Origin: Fragum whitleyi
Taxonomy: Eukaryota; Mollusca; Bivalvia; Cardiida; Cardiidae
Length of the DNA stretch: 64,000 bases
Assembly: GCA_948146395.1 (NCBI GenBank)
Contig: OX411543.1
Coordinates: 28,101,558 to 28,165,557 of the forward strand
Direction: 5' to 3'
Of this stretch, positions 54,701 to 61,949 are shown one piece after another. Made by a program: the position numbers and the translations under genes. The stretch's first letter is position 1; every line of letters starts with the position of its first letter. A model generated the notes under the pieces. The model searched no databases. It saw only the letters and a list, made by a program, of their open reading frames with translations, and was not told the DNA's origin.

Positions 54701-54908
54701 GTAAAAAGTTTTTTAGGTATGAAAAGTAGTGGGTGCGATTACGCATTTGGTTCGAAAATTTCTAAATCTGTAATTATTTATGTCCAATTAATACGTTCAT
54801 AAACTATATGAAATAATAATAAAATGCATATCTAATTCACGTTTCTTTTTGCTTTTTAAATAAGATTTTTCTGCTTTTGTAAAGTAAAAGTACCTGAACA
54901 TTTGCCAT
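30697..54908 (-). CDS. MOCS2: Molybdopterin synthase gene MOCS2 (dicistronic, 2A then 2B, seven exons)
   Basis: The complete gene lies on the minus strand, converging on POLR3C. In transcript order, MOCS2A exons are 54908-54894, 45175-45054 and 43155-43024. MOCS2B exons are 37480-37384, 35172-35022, 34036-33913 and 30765-30697. In the family, MOCS2A carries a C-terminal glycine thiocarboxylate as sulfur donor, and MOCS2B converts precursor Z (cPMP) to molybdopterin in the molybdenum cofactor pathway. In vertebrates the two proteins come from one locus in overlapping frames. Here the predicted splice of exon 3 to exon 4 gives TAA-AG-ATG-G, so the frames do not overlap and are two bases apart. 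All introns are GT-AG. The gene assignment is very secure; the exact transcript forms are inferred. Confidence 0.96.
30925..31453 (-). mobile_element. Family A repeat, minus strand
   Basis: Reads GAGGACCAGGATGGTCC at the low end and GAGCACAACGTGCTCAGGTG with AGCC at the high end. It holds three core units (CATTCTGACCAAGTTTCATG) with a unit of about 125 bp. Confidence 0.7.
31460..32340 (+). repeat. GACCTTGA-rich degenerate tandem repeat
   Basis: At least four units with ACTTACCAATCAAAAGTAAT-type and TGACCTTGAAGTTGGTA-type motifs and a period of about 120-150 bp. It begins with a family II MITE end (CAGCATGACAAGGATTAA). Confidence 0.5.
32350..32536 (+). repeat. Short direct repeat holding an empty TA target site
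   Basis: GTGCCTATATAATTATAGGC with AC (32359-32380) is the uninterrupted form of the sequence split at 32537. The two copies also share CTTTGACAAACTAACATGTT. Confidence 0.75.
32537..33792. mobile_element. 1256-bp TA-flanked TIR element
   Basis: The ends CAGTCAAAACTGT and, in complement, CAGTCAAAACTGT are followed by AGCGGTCACC / AGCGGCCACC, so the imperfect TIR is about 25-35 bp. TA flanks both sides (32535-32536, 33793-33794). It is more GC- and CpG-rich than its surroundings (GTATGCGGCC on both sides). No transposase-length ORF, so it is a Tc1/mariner-type non-autonomous element by target and ends (inference). Confidence 0.85.
33913..34036 (-). CDS. MOCS2: MOCS2B exon 3 with catalytic lysines
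   Basis: Exon of 124 bases between attctatag and gtgtgc, phase 2 to 0. It codes [20 protein letters not shown] and [20 protein letters not shown] plus K, including both lysines expected in the active site. Confidence 0.96.
34146..34616 (-). mobile_element. Family C repeat, minus strand
   Basis: Low end AACAAGAGCAACGCTGGGCG, high end GACCCTTCGGGCTTATAAA, with a (CAGA)n tract at 34564-34583. The core has AGCTATGAGATCTATACACC units. Confidence 0.75.
35022..35172 (-). CDS. MOCS2: MOCS2B exon 2
   Basis: Exon of 151 bases between ttctaacag and gtatgt, phase 1 to 2. It codes [20 protein letters not shown] through [12 protein letters not shown]. The donor was set at gtatgt rather than the next GT because this gives HRIGEVPI, matching vertebrate HRLGLVPV. 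Confidence 0.96.
35329..35408. repeat. Foldback element, GTACTCATT family, copy 2
   Basis: AACAAAACCCTTTGTTTTTG with GTACTCATTTGAATCATC, then GATTCCAATGAGTACCAATA with ACAAAGGTTTTGTT: arms of about 37 bases and a very short loop. Confidence 0.8.
35510..35625 (+). repeat. TTTTGACCCCC motif repeat
   Basis: GTTTTGACCCCCAGAATTAA and GACCCCTGAATTTGAAAAG recur, diverged, at about 59060-59130 (GTTTTGACCCCTAGAAATTA), with more TTTTGACCC motifs at 58741-58830. Confidence 0.45.
35951..37095 (-). repeat. Tandem-core repeat with CATATGGGACCATTTTT units
   Basis: Low end AACAAGAGGCTCAAAGGTCC, high end CTAGTGGAGC. About six units of roughly 165 bp with GATCATTCYTGTGAAGTTTG and TTTCAGAGAAGAAGATTTTT. The high end is cut by a TTAA MITE at 37100. 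A second block of the same units is at 39.84-40.80 kb. Confidence 0.7.
37100..37319 (+). mobile_element. TTAA-flanked MITE, family I, best copy
   Basis: TTAA at 37096-37099 and 37320-37323. The ends are CCCTTTGCTGTTTAATCCC and, in complement, CCCTTTTCTGTTTTTC. 220 bp, with the AAGAAGAAATTGC hairpin. The 125-codon minus frame across it is a by-product. Confidence 0.85.
37384..37480 (-). CDS. MOCS2: MOCS2B exon 1 (starts exactly with ATG)
   Basis: Exon of 97 bases after tatttcacag and before gttagt, phase 0 to 1. It codes [20 protein letters not shown] then [21 protein letters not shown] copy lies about 60 bases into the following intron. Confidence 0.93.
37854..38205. mobile_element. TACAGT-ended TIR element holding a foldback element
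   Basis: Left TACAGTCGATATTGCTCGAG with TGACCAT. Right, in complement, TACAGTAAAACTTGTGTTGA with GTTACCAT. The GTACTCATT-type foldback (37988-38062) sits inside. A related left end is at 3777. Confidence 0.6.
38262..38490 (-). mobile_element. tRNA-derived SINE-like repeat, copy 3
   Basis: Minus-strand copy: GTTAAAACTCC-type tail at the low end, CAGCTGGAGGCTAGGAAAGG, and CCTGGGTTTGATCCCCGAC (B box-like) at the high end. Confidence 0.7.
39230..39345 (-). pseudogene. Decayed copy of MOCS2A exon 3 (copy d)
   Basis: The minus strand reads about [15 protein letters not shown] with internal stops, aligned to the real exon's [20 protein letters not shown]. The stop and donor region is lost. Confidence 0.75.
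39351..39383 (+). repeat. (TG)n microsatellite
   Basis: TGTGTGTGCGTGTGTGTG and more, inside a MOCS2 intron. Confidence 0.95.
39840..40800 (-). repeat. Second block of CATATGGGACCATTTTT units
   Basis: About six diverged units of roughly 160 bp (TATTTTGTCATATGGTACCA, AGATTTTTTTTAATATTCTA, GATCATTCCTGTAAAAATTA), the same family as 35951-37095. Confidence 0.65.
40862..40976 (-). pseudogene. Decayed copy of MOCS2A exon 3 (copy b)
   Basis: In one frame the minus strand reads about [29 protein letters not shown], collinear with [20 protein letters not shown] and so on. The TAA stop has become CAT. The best preserved of the copies. Confidence 0.85.
41001..41062 (-). pseudogene. Partial copy of MOCS2A exon 3 end (copy c)
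   Basis: The minus strand reads [11 protein letters not shown], then TAA, AG and gtaaaa, so both the stop and the splice-donor context of the real exon are kept. Confidence 0.75.
41173..42755 (-). mobile_element. Family A repeat, long minus-strand copy
   Basis: Low end AACAAGAGGACTAAGATGGT with CCTAGATCGCTCACC, high end GAGCACTTCGTGCTCAGGTG with AGCT. Eight or nine core units carry GATGCTACATACCAAATATG with a period of about 165 bp. A well-preserved full-length copy. Confidence 0.8.
42940..42990 (-). pseudogene. Partial copy of MOCS2A exon 3 (copy a), next to the real exon
   Basis: The minus strand reads [18 protein letters not shown], aligned to [18 protein letters not shown]. It lies 34 bases beyond the real exon's donor. 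Confidence 0.75.
43024..43155 (-). CDS. MOCS2: MOCS2A exon 3 with Gly-Gly terminus and stop
   Basis: Coding runs from acceptor gttgcag through [20 protein letters not shown] to [14 protein letters not shown] and TAA (43028-43026). A strong donor, AAAG then gtaaag, begins two bases after the stop. Decayed copies of this exon occur at about 42.9, 41.0, 40.9 and 39.2 kb. Confidence 0.95.
43026..54908 (-). CDS. MOCS2: MOCS2A, molybdopterin synthase sulfur-carrier subunit (MoaD-like), 88 aa
   Basis: Three exons (54908-54894, 45175-45054, 43155-43026) join into an 88-codon frame, the same length as I recall for human MOCS2A. It starts [19 protein letters not shown], a MoaD-type ubiquitin-fold beginning, and ends [14 protein letters not shown] followed by TAA. 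The C-terminal Gly-Gly is the site adenylated and thiocarboxylated by MOCS3-type enzymes in the family. The start exon carries only five codons before donor gtactt. It was placed by frame and by the match to the very short vertebrate first exon, with an A at -3 upstream of the ATG uncertain. The first intron is 9.7 kb. Confidence 0.95.
43160..44045. other. MOCS2 intron 2, unassigned
   Basis: Holds a short SINE-like tail fragment on the minus strand (43450-43550) and otherwise AT-rich sequence. No gene seen. Confidence 0.4.
44050..44772 (-). mobile_element. Family A repeat, minus strand
   Basis: Low end GAGAGAGCCAGAATGTCCCT, high end GAGCACATTGTGCTCAGGTG with AGCT. Four units with CTGCCACGCCCA-type and CATTGAAATC-type motifs, close to the 155-bp core of the 15.3 kb array. 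Confidence 0.75.
45054..45175 (-). CDS. MOCS2: MOCS2A exon 2
   Basis: Exon of 122 bases between minus-strand cgttttag and gttagg, phase 0 to 2. It codes [20 protein letters not shown] then [20 protein letters not shown]. The [10 protein letters not shown] block matches the MoaD family (vertebrate YFAKSAEITG). Confidence 0.95.
45267..45520 (-). mobile_element. tRNA-derived SINE-like repeat, copy 4 with tRNA head
   Basis: On the minus strand the head GGGCAGTTGGTAGGGCGTCG and CCCTGGTTTGATCCC is clearly tRNA-like with both internal promoter boxes. The body CAGCTGGAGGCTAGGAAAGG is shared with the other copies. Confidence 0.75.
45725..45998 (-). mobile_element. ATGCCCCC repeat, family B, minus strand
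   Basis: Low end AACAAGATGTGTTTGTGAAA with CACAAATGCCCCC, then TGACCTTGACCTTG units. The high end is a decayed ATGCTCC hairpin. A second 5' half copy (TGGGGGCATAAAAAA) lies just left, at about 45680-45715. Confidence 0.7.
46000..47285. other. MOCS2 intron 1, unassigned
   Basis: AT-rich sequence with few repeats. The 138-codon frame at 46452-46868 has no family match I can recognise and no splice context, so I do not call it. Confidence 0.4.
47286..47303 (+). repeat. (CT)n microsatellite
   Basis: Nine CT units. Confidence 0.85.
47325..47640 (-). mobile_element. tRNA-derived SINE, copy 2, split by a 91-bp MITE
   Basis: It matches 29687-29935 (CAGATGTTATCAATTTTG, CAGGCAGTGGAATCCTTTT, CCATTTACTGAACTGAGGCA). 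The match breaks at 47432-47522 where a hairpin element is inserted. Confidence 0.75.
47432..47522. mobile_element. 91-bp hairpin MITE with 8-bp target duplication
   Basis: The ends TAGATACGATAACGTATCCC and, in complement, CTAGGTACGATAACATATCC pair over most of the length. TTTTCATC flanks both sides (47424-47431 and 47523-47530). The 29.7 kb SINE copy shows the unsplit site. An 8-bp duplication suits a hAT-type mover (inference). Confidence 0.88.
48021..48580 (-). mobile_element. Family A repeat, minus strand
   Basis: Low end AACAAGAGGACCCTGAGGGC with CCTAAATCGCTCACC, high end GAGCACTTTGTGCCCAGGTG with AGCT. Three core units with CATGAAGATTGGACCATATT. Confidence 0.75.
49027..52010. mobile_element. 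Possible 3-kb TIR segment inside MOCS2 intron 1
   Basis: TATTTCACATAA (49027) and AAACGAGGGGGC (49083) are 44 bases apart on the plus strand. The same two motifs appear inverted at 52010 and 51956, 42 bases apart. This looks like imperfect terminal inverted repeats of about 70 bp. No transposase-like ORF was recognised within. Confidence 0.5.
49941..50712. mobile_element. 772-bp TIR element (CGTCGGCT ends)
   Basis: Left ATATATCGTCGGCTCCGTTC with TATAAGGACG, right in complement ATATATCGTCGGCTACGTTC with TATAAGGACG. The TIR is about 30 bp with one mismatch. The two minus-strand frames of 80-86 codons inside have no recognised domain. Confidence 0.8.
52037..52088 (+). other. Speculative plus-strand first-exon-like stretch
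   Basis: An ATG with 17 codons ([17 protein letters not shown]), then gtactt, preceded by a CpG-rich stretch with GCGCATGCG at about 51985-51993. I know no protein that begins like this and found no continuing exon. It may be chance or the edge of a transposon. Low confidence. Confidence 0.15.
52090..52620. other. MOCS2 intron 1, unassigned
   Basis: AT-rich, no repeat or gene recognised. Confidence 0.4.
52621..53608 (+). mobile_element. Family A repeat, plus strand
   Basis: 5' TTTTAGCACAAAGTGCTCAA, then CTTTAAACATCTTCTCCTCC and five core units (TATGTAGCATCATCTAGTGG). The 3' end is GGACCATCATGGTCC then TCTTGTT. Confidence 0.8.
53614..53970 (+). mobile_element. Family A repeat, 5' part
   Basis: TTAGCTCACCTGAGCACAAT with GTGCTCAAGGTGAG, followed by two core units (TTTTGATTGACCCC...AAATATG). 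No 3' hairpin, so it is truncated. Confidence 0.7.
53975..54890. other. MOCS2 intron 1 near exon 1, unassigned
   Basis: Mostly single-copy AT-rich DNA. A G7 run lies near 54674. No repeat family or exon recognised. Confidence 0.4.
54894..54908 (-). CDS. MOCS2: MOCS2A exon 1 (start codon and five codons)
   Basis: On the minus strand, ATGGCAAATGTTCAG is followed by donor gtactt. It joins in phase 0 to VTVLFFAKS. The upstream side (54909-54970) is locally CpG-rich (cgtatgcgcgtgcgtgg), which suits a promoter. An exon this short rests on frame, splice site and family length rather than on similarity. Confidence 0.8.
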
Positions 54909-54975
54909 AGGAAACGGAAATAGAACATCATATGACCACGCACGCGCATACGCAATTGGACGGTTTCGACAACAA
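54909..54975 (-). promoter_or_regulatory. Candidate MOCS2 promoter / 5' UTR
   Basis: On the minus strand, directly upstream of the MOCS2A ATG, a CpG-containing stretch GCGTATGCGCGTGCGTGG stands out in AT-rich surroundings and resembles an NRF1-type site. No TATA box. Inference from position only. Confidence 0.4.
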
Positions 54976-55247
54976 CAACACAAGTTTACTCTCTCCTGGG
55001 TTTCAAATTGTCACAGTCATATTATATTCCTTTCTCTGTGAATCTATTGAATTGCGAATGCAGGTCAGAAACAGCTTTAACCCCAACAATTTAAATTTAA
55101 TCACCTCCATAGATTATGGTTTACATTGATCCGGCCTTTTGTAATTTAGACCAATGCATTGCTCCAGTCAAGAAGTCTTTGGCCGTCTACTGTAGTAAAT
55201 ATAAAACAATCAAAGACTTTCGGGGTTGATAAATCCGTTGATTTAGG

Positions 55248-55737
55248 AGGTGCGTTCATTAGAGCAAGATTCTTAAGATTCTTATTAAAAATTTTAAGAA
55301 AAGGCATTTGGTAGAGCGAGATTTTTAAGTGGCTCAATAAGAATCTTAAGATTTCTCAATGAGGAATCGAAGATGGTTTTGCATTGCCTTAAAACAAGTA
55401 GTCATGACGACGTTGAATATGTTCACTCAAAAATCGTTCATTACAACATCTTAATAATCTCATTTAGATGGATTTTTCATCTTGCTCTTACGTTCGTTAG
55501 AGCGAGATTCTTAAGATTCTTATTAAGATTTTTTAGATAAAGTGTTCGGTAGATCGAGATGTTTAAGCCGCTTAATAAGAATCTAAGATATCTCAATTAG
55601 GAAACGAAGGTGGTTTTGCATTGGCTTAAAACGAGTAGTTATGACAATGGCGAATTTTTTCACTCAAATTGTCGAAAATTGTTCATTGTGATGTCTTAAA
55701 AATCTCATTAAGCGAGATTTTTCATCTTGCTCTAAAG
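55248..55737. mobile_element. Tandem pair of about 245-bp TIR elements
   Basis: Two adjacent copies (about 55248-55490 and 55491-55737) share AGATTCTTAAGATTCTTATT, GGTTTTGCATTG and TTTTTCATCTTGCTCT. The outer ends GTTCATTAGAGCAAGAT and, in complement, GTTCTTTAGAGCAAGAT are inverted repeats. Confidence 0.75.
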
Positions 55738-55739
55738 AA

Positions 55740-56756
55740 CACACTCCAGGTGTGCAATATGAAGTGTACAAAAAATATCCTAGTAATCTAAGCATGATTT
55801 GCATATGTTTAGTAGCGGGATTCACAGCCTTCACAATCTGTGTAGAATTAATAAATTTAGAAGTTCTTCTTACAAGAACCTGATTGTTAATGTAACTGTA
55901 AATAGTTGTTTAAATGCAAAAATGTGTTCCTTTTTCTTGGAAACTCATTTCAAAATTAAAATTGGACTTACCAGGGCAAGTAGAGTAGGAATTGGGTATT
56001 TTGTCACTATTGTGGGGGACAATTGGAATATCTGAATCTGCATGCATGGAGATGTATGATAACAGTCAAAACTGAACCAATATACATGATCCAGTTTCAA
56101 ATTTTTAACAATTTGGCATGAAATTTCCCCCTGGGTGCCTTAAATCATGCCACTGTTTTTGTTTTTGCGTGTGTACAAAGTAGCTAAGTCACGTGACCGC
56201 CACATTTTTGATTCTGCTTCCAGGATGATACATTGGCACTTAGGTCAAACCGTGAGGTGCACCAATACAAGAATGCAAAATTCAAATTGTTCCATAATAT
56301 CTAAGTAAAAAATGGACTTTGTGGCCTAATATTATCTTGTACCATTCATTATCAGGGTAGTGGGGGTCCATCAACACACTCCCTGTGCTTTTTATATGAT
56401 GAATTAACTTTCCAATTTTCATATCCTTGATTTTGCCAAAAAGATTAGGTGATCTACACCTCAACTCTAGACTCACATATGCTAATATTATAGTGATACA
56501 TCAGTCATGGTCTCTCTTACTGTAAATTGATCAATGATCACTATACATTACTGTCCATTGTCTATCAAACTAAACTCTAAGTTGTTCTTATGATAATTTT
56601 TGTAATTGTTTTTTTTCTTCTGTGAAACTGACTTACTACCAATGATGAATAAAATAAAACTGATTAAAGAATAAGGAGAGAGAGGCAGAGTCAGCTAAAA
56701 AGTTGAGAAAAGTATCATTAAAGGCAACTTAGATATCTGGGATGGTAAAAAATTTT

Positions 56757-56758
<2 letters not shown>
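55740..56758. other. Region upstream of MOCS2, unassigned
   Basis: Low-repeat AT-rich DNA. Short open frames only. Confidence 0.4.

Positions 56759-56808
<50 letters not shown>
56759..56808 (+). repeat. (AG)n microsatellite
   Basis: About 24 AG units, followed by a short (TG)n. Confidence 0.95.
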
Positions 56809-56809
<1 letters not shown>

Positions 56810-56819
56810 AGATAGTGTG

Positions 56820-59800
56820 TGTGTTTGTACATGAATTTCCCAAGTAATATGACATGACTTAAATAAACTAAAGATAATGGATTTTTTGTATTTTTTCAGA
56901 TGATGTTATAAAAGATAGGTAATAGGATATGAGGTAGGACGAGAAGAAGTTAATTTTAATGTTACAGTTTAGTTTTTTTTTACTTGAACGTTATTAAATG
57001 TTTCTATGCTTTCACTTCATTGCTTTTCCCATAAAATGTTTTGCCAATTGTCTCCTAAATCTAAAAAATATTTGGTATTACTTATTATTGGTCACTACTG
57101 ATAAATAAGCGGAAATACACAGTACTGTTTTCATCGAATCAGATTATAGATCTTGTGGGTAGAGAGGGAGGGAGAGAGTTGTGTGTTTATTATCCAAACA
57201 ACTGGAGTAACGACATATATTTTTTGTTTTCTCTACATAATTATACGTGTCTAGAAAAGACATATTTATTCTTTTGCTATGCATGTAATTAATCACAACT
57301 AGTATTTCCCCGCCGATATGCACACTCTATCATTATTCGACTATGTGTCAGTTACAATTATGTACATTAGAGAATTTGGACTTGCTATTAAATTGTTATT
57401 TCCGATAAAAAATGAATAGCCTTTAAATTCGGACGATTTTTTCACGTTGCTCATCAATGAAAAATGTTTTACAAAAAACGGCCAAGAATGACGGAGTTCA
57501 ACCCTACACTTACTGTGTAAATGAGTGAATTTTGTTGGGCAAGCAATGTTTTCACATGAAAGACATTATCCTTTAACTCCCTGTCGTATATTGCCTCCAT
57601 TGATTTTAAATTTGAAATTTACGACTAAGCGTTCCAGTGTTCAAGGAACGGCTTAAATTAAACAGAGCGACTTTAAAAACGCAACATATGGAAAAATAAT
57701 AAAAAGGAAAGATATCAACACGAAATCGGACGTAACTATAGATTTTGATGCCTTAACAAGATACCTTTCATTCGACATTACTGTAAGAATGGAACATTCT
57801 CTTGTTTTCGAGTTCCGGCGAAAATTTTAAACATACATACGTGTATCAAACTCTACCGATTTCTCCTGTGTGCTCCTAAACTGAAACAAAATTCTAATCG
57901 GCCACAGCAGGTTTTTCTCTTTTCCAATAATTTACAAGAAAAAATGAATAGACCATTTCTTTCATGCAAAGACTATATAAATTTCGAAGGTTTTTGTAAA
58001 ATAATTGTGTATAAAGGACCGACCGAGAGATAATAGCTGACAAAAGAAGACATCAACCCTACTATGACAAAGTGAAAAACCCGCAAAATGCAGGGAATTT
58101 CAAAATTTCAGTCGGTGAAATACAGTTATGTTGTCGAAAAATCAACATCCTTTCGATGCCTTGAATGTAGCTGAATACAAATAAGCAAAGGAAACATTAT
58201 TTAAGACGTTTATTTGAGTAAATGAGGTGCATTTGTTATATTTATCCCACCCACCAGTGTTAATTTTGAAATTAGGGGACCCCGTGTTCTCATACAAGTA
58301 ATTTTGCTTTCCAAGGAGATTTTTGGGTGATTTTTGTTTTGCTATCTACCAAGTGAATTGGCTATCAGAACTCAACAAACACTTGCATCTTTAACATGAA
58401 TAAGCCGTACTTTGCGTGTAAACATGATTGGAGAGACCGATTAGAAGTTGGTTTAAGTTTATTAGGATATTATTTTGGTTTGAAGTGAAACAAAAGCCAT
58501 AATTAATGAATGAACGAGTCAAACAAGATGTTTAGTTGACATGAAAATACACCACATACAACTCTGTACATTCCTTTCGAAAGAAACACCAAAACTGTCT
58601 ATGTAAATGTAGATTCGACTTACAAAGACACTCGCTATTCTTTTGTACACATGTTGTTTAGGACTGAGGTGACGTTATATTCAGCATTGTTAGGAGACAA
58701 GATGCTCACTTCATTTTGACACAAAATCTAGTGTTCGTGTTTGACCCTTAAACTAGGGTTTTGACCCTCATAACTTTGAAAATATCTAATTTTGACCCCT
58801 AAATTTTCTATCTGGAGTGTTCATTTTGACCCTTTTAATGTTTAGTATAGTATCTCAAAACTGCTACGAAGTTTGAATGTATTAGAATCAAGTGTGTCCT
58901 TCATATCTTTATAGAAGATTCATATAAATAAATATGAATCTCTCATAAAGATAAGAAGGAGATAATTGAAGAAATTTGTCAGCAAAACAAAATACATGTA
59001 TATTTACAAATTATGATCAACCCCAATTATATCTATTATTTTGACTGTATTGATCCCCTCAACGGCTGTTTTGACCCCTAGAAATTACAGTTTAGGGATT
59101 CAATGACTGCTGAATTTCAAAAAATTAACAAAAGCTCTGAAAATCTAAAGAAACTTTTGAAGTACAGGTTCTGCTACGCAGATTTGTAAAACTGGTATCA
59201 TATAGCAATGATTTGTGGTTCTAATTGGGGTTAACGGTGGCACACATCAACATCGCGATTCGAAGAAACAAATGTCCTTGTAAGTTGTAAAATGCTGGAT
59301 TCGAAGCACAGTCATTTAAAAATGAGCGAGTTAATTCATTTCTTTTAACAGTTTTTGACATGTCTTTCGTCATGTTTCCTACACTGTTGTGACTTTATGA
59401 AATCAACCAACCGGAAAATTTGCAATGAAACAACAACAACAACAAAAAACATTGAACAATTGAACAGAGAGAAATCTATTTGAGAGAACATCATCTTTCG
59501 GATATGCCGCAGCTTAAAGTTGTTTGAAAATACGTTTATCCGAATATAAGTTTACTGTAATGTCTTTTTTAAGCAGCTAAGAATACATGACATACTTTTG
59601 ACACATATGAAATATTAAAAAAAAAAAAATACAAAAAAACCAGTAGATTAAATGAAGACTTAGAAAACCGTATCTAGAAAAGCACGTGTTACAAGACCTT
59701 CGATTTGTGAACCTTTTGGCGCAAACAGTAAGATCATTGAAACTTGATCATAAGTCATTTTTTCAAAGTGGATTTTCAAAAATAATTTATACACATCCAA

Positions 59801-60100
59801 TTAGAAAGAGATATGCATATTAATTCTAAAAGATAATAATCTGCTCTTATCTTTGTTCATGGCAAATCTCTAGGGGTATCCTAAGTAAAATAAAATCATG
59901 TGAAGACAACAGATCAAGGTTGCTTGTAGCAATGAACAATACTGTTTACAAAGTACAAAAATGTATGTCAAAATAACCAGGGAAAACTATTTCAGCTATC
60001 TCAGCCAACATGTCCAAAAATTCAACCTTGAGACGAAATAACGCAGTCTATTTGAATGAGTGGAGGTGAACCTTCCAACAACTTCAAATGAGTGGTCGTC
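56820..60100. other. AT-rich, low-repeat DNA without recognised genes
   Basis: Contains TTTTGACCC motif repeats (58741-58830 and 59040-59130), an (AAC)n run (about 59428-59445) and A-runs. I looked for exons on both strands and support none. Confidence 0.45.
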
Positions 60101-60120
60101 TCTCACCCCAAACCAGCATT

Positions 60121-60242
60121 GCGTTCAGGATGACAAAACGGTGCAAACAGTTCGCTTATTATACCCCGCTTTGCACGTAAGTGAACGTGCAAAGCGGAGT
60201 ATAAATAGCCAACTGTTTGCACCGGCTGTCATCCTGAACGCA
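60121..60242. repeat. Foldback element, GCTTTGCACGT core, copy 1
   Basis: Arms of about 58 bases: GCGTTCAGGATGACA ... CCGCTTTGCACGT and ACGTGCAAAGCGG ... TGTCATCCTGAACGC, with a four-base loop region. Confidence 0.88.
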
Positions 60243-60299
60243 GCCCTACGTTCTGAAAAATGAAAAAAAGGGTCGAAAAAAATGACTTTTAGAAATGGT

Positions 60300-61005
60300 A
60301 CCTCACTTGTAGTCGTCGAAGATATTATTGCATCCTGATTGCAGGATATTAACAAATGTTCAGACTGCTATGACATTAAGTTGAACATTCGCCTGTCATT
60401 TTATTATTTTCGTCGAAAATTTCTTTACTACTTTTCGAAAGAGAATAACAAAAAACTGGTCAAAGCCGGTAATTGGTAGACGCAACGTTTAAAATTCAAC
60501 CAGTAGCACTGGCAAATGTTTCATAGTCCAATATTTGCCATATCGGTTAGTTCTTGAGAAACATTTTTAAATGAAATCATTGGGAAATTTGGTGGGGAAA
60601 GTTAATGTTATATGCGTATAACTGAACACGATATAGAATGCAATTATGGCCATACAATGTGGCCAGTAATTACAAGCTGTAATTACAAGATCTTAGAATA
60701 ACATCGACGATATCTTTGATTGGTAAGAATTTTAAGATTTTGTGTATACATAATTCGACTTTGAAGCACTCCATCTATGTTTCTCCAATCGTCTATGTAT
60801 CTAAATCTTTAAAGTCAGACAACGTGAAACGAAATGAATTTCTTCAACGCGGATAATAATTTCATTTTAGAATAAACATTAGGAATATGCGCCGTTGTGT
60901 CAATAAAACAAATTATGAAGTTTTTAGTCAGTTGCCAAATTAAGTTTCCGATGTCGCTTGAAATTTATGACGTTATAGTATTTCTTGTATATTGACTAAA
61001 GTTAG
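60300..61005. other. Unassigned AT-rich DNA
   Basis: Only the half foldback motif near 60685-60712 is recognised. Confidence 0.4.
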
Positions 61006-61009
61006 AACT

Positions 61010-61423
61010 CAGGGTTCGACACTTAAGAGAGTCCGGGAGTCCTAGACTCCTTATTTACTAGTTGGGACTCCTTCCATTTGCAAGTAAGGAGTCCGATGGA
61101 CTCTACGGGTCATGTGAGAATATTTAAAAAAAAATGCATAGAGCAGAGCTGTTTCTAACACGTGTCAAAACTGAAGATCTTTTTACTACAAAAGCTGTTG
61201 AAGAAAATATTTGCATGCATCCAGTAGTGTTTTGAGGAGAAAAAAAGCTCTTCTTTGAAAAACATCGTGGAAAAGAAAAAAATGCTTATAACACGCAATT
61301 TTTTCCTTTTCACAATGTCCTCCCATTAGAATGCGGACTCCTAACTTTGAGCTTGGACTCCTTGATTTCATGTGTAAGGAGTCCAATTGACTCCTCTATC
61401 TTAGGAGTAAGCGCCAACCCCTG
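61010..61423. mobile_element. CAGGG-ended TIR element with GACTCC motifs
   Basis: Left CAGGGTTCGACACTTAAGAG, right in complement CAGGGGTTGGCGCTTACTCC. TAAGGAGTCC repeats occur on both sides of a central hairpin-like stretch. GAACT flanks both ends. The ends resemble hAT-type MITEs, but an 8-bp target duplication is not clear. Confidence 0.6.
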
Positions 61424-61803
61424 GAACTGGCATATTTTAACTTAAAAATCAATATATTTTAAAAATAAACTAAGTTTGGGCCGTAAGCATTTTTTATACA
61501 AAAAGTTTATCCTTTGATAATCATAAATTGTATAGGCTGACGTGTTTTCAGTTGACCTTTATGTCATCCACAGACACAGAATCATTTGGAATATATATGA
61601 AATAATTACTCTGTTATGTAGGATGGGGTTGTATAAACCAATTAAGCGAAAGTGTAATTACCCCCAATAGACATATGGCATAACTTAATTAAGACTGTCA
61701 TATTGATAGTCACTCAGGGATCCTAAGCTTGATTTATTGTCAGTCTTTAAGAATAACTTTCCTGATTTTACATTTTATGGCGAACAAATACGAAATTGTA
61801 AAA

Positions 61804-61945
61804 CATCAGCCCTGCGTCCAGGATGAAAATGTTAGAGAAGGGCTTTCGAAATGATACCTCGCTTTGCACGTATGTGCACGTGCAAAGCGGGGTATCATCT
61901 CAAAGCGCTCGCGAAACGTTTTTACATCTTGAACACAGGGCTGAT
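61804..61945. repeat. Foldback element, GCTTTGCACGT core, copy 2
   Basis: ATCAGCCCTGCGTCCAGGAT ... CGCTTTGCACGT then ACGTGCAAAGCG ... TTGAACACAGGGCTGAT. It shares the core and the outer CAGGATGA with copy 1 at 60121. Confidence 0.85.
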
Positions 61946-61949
61946 TACC

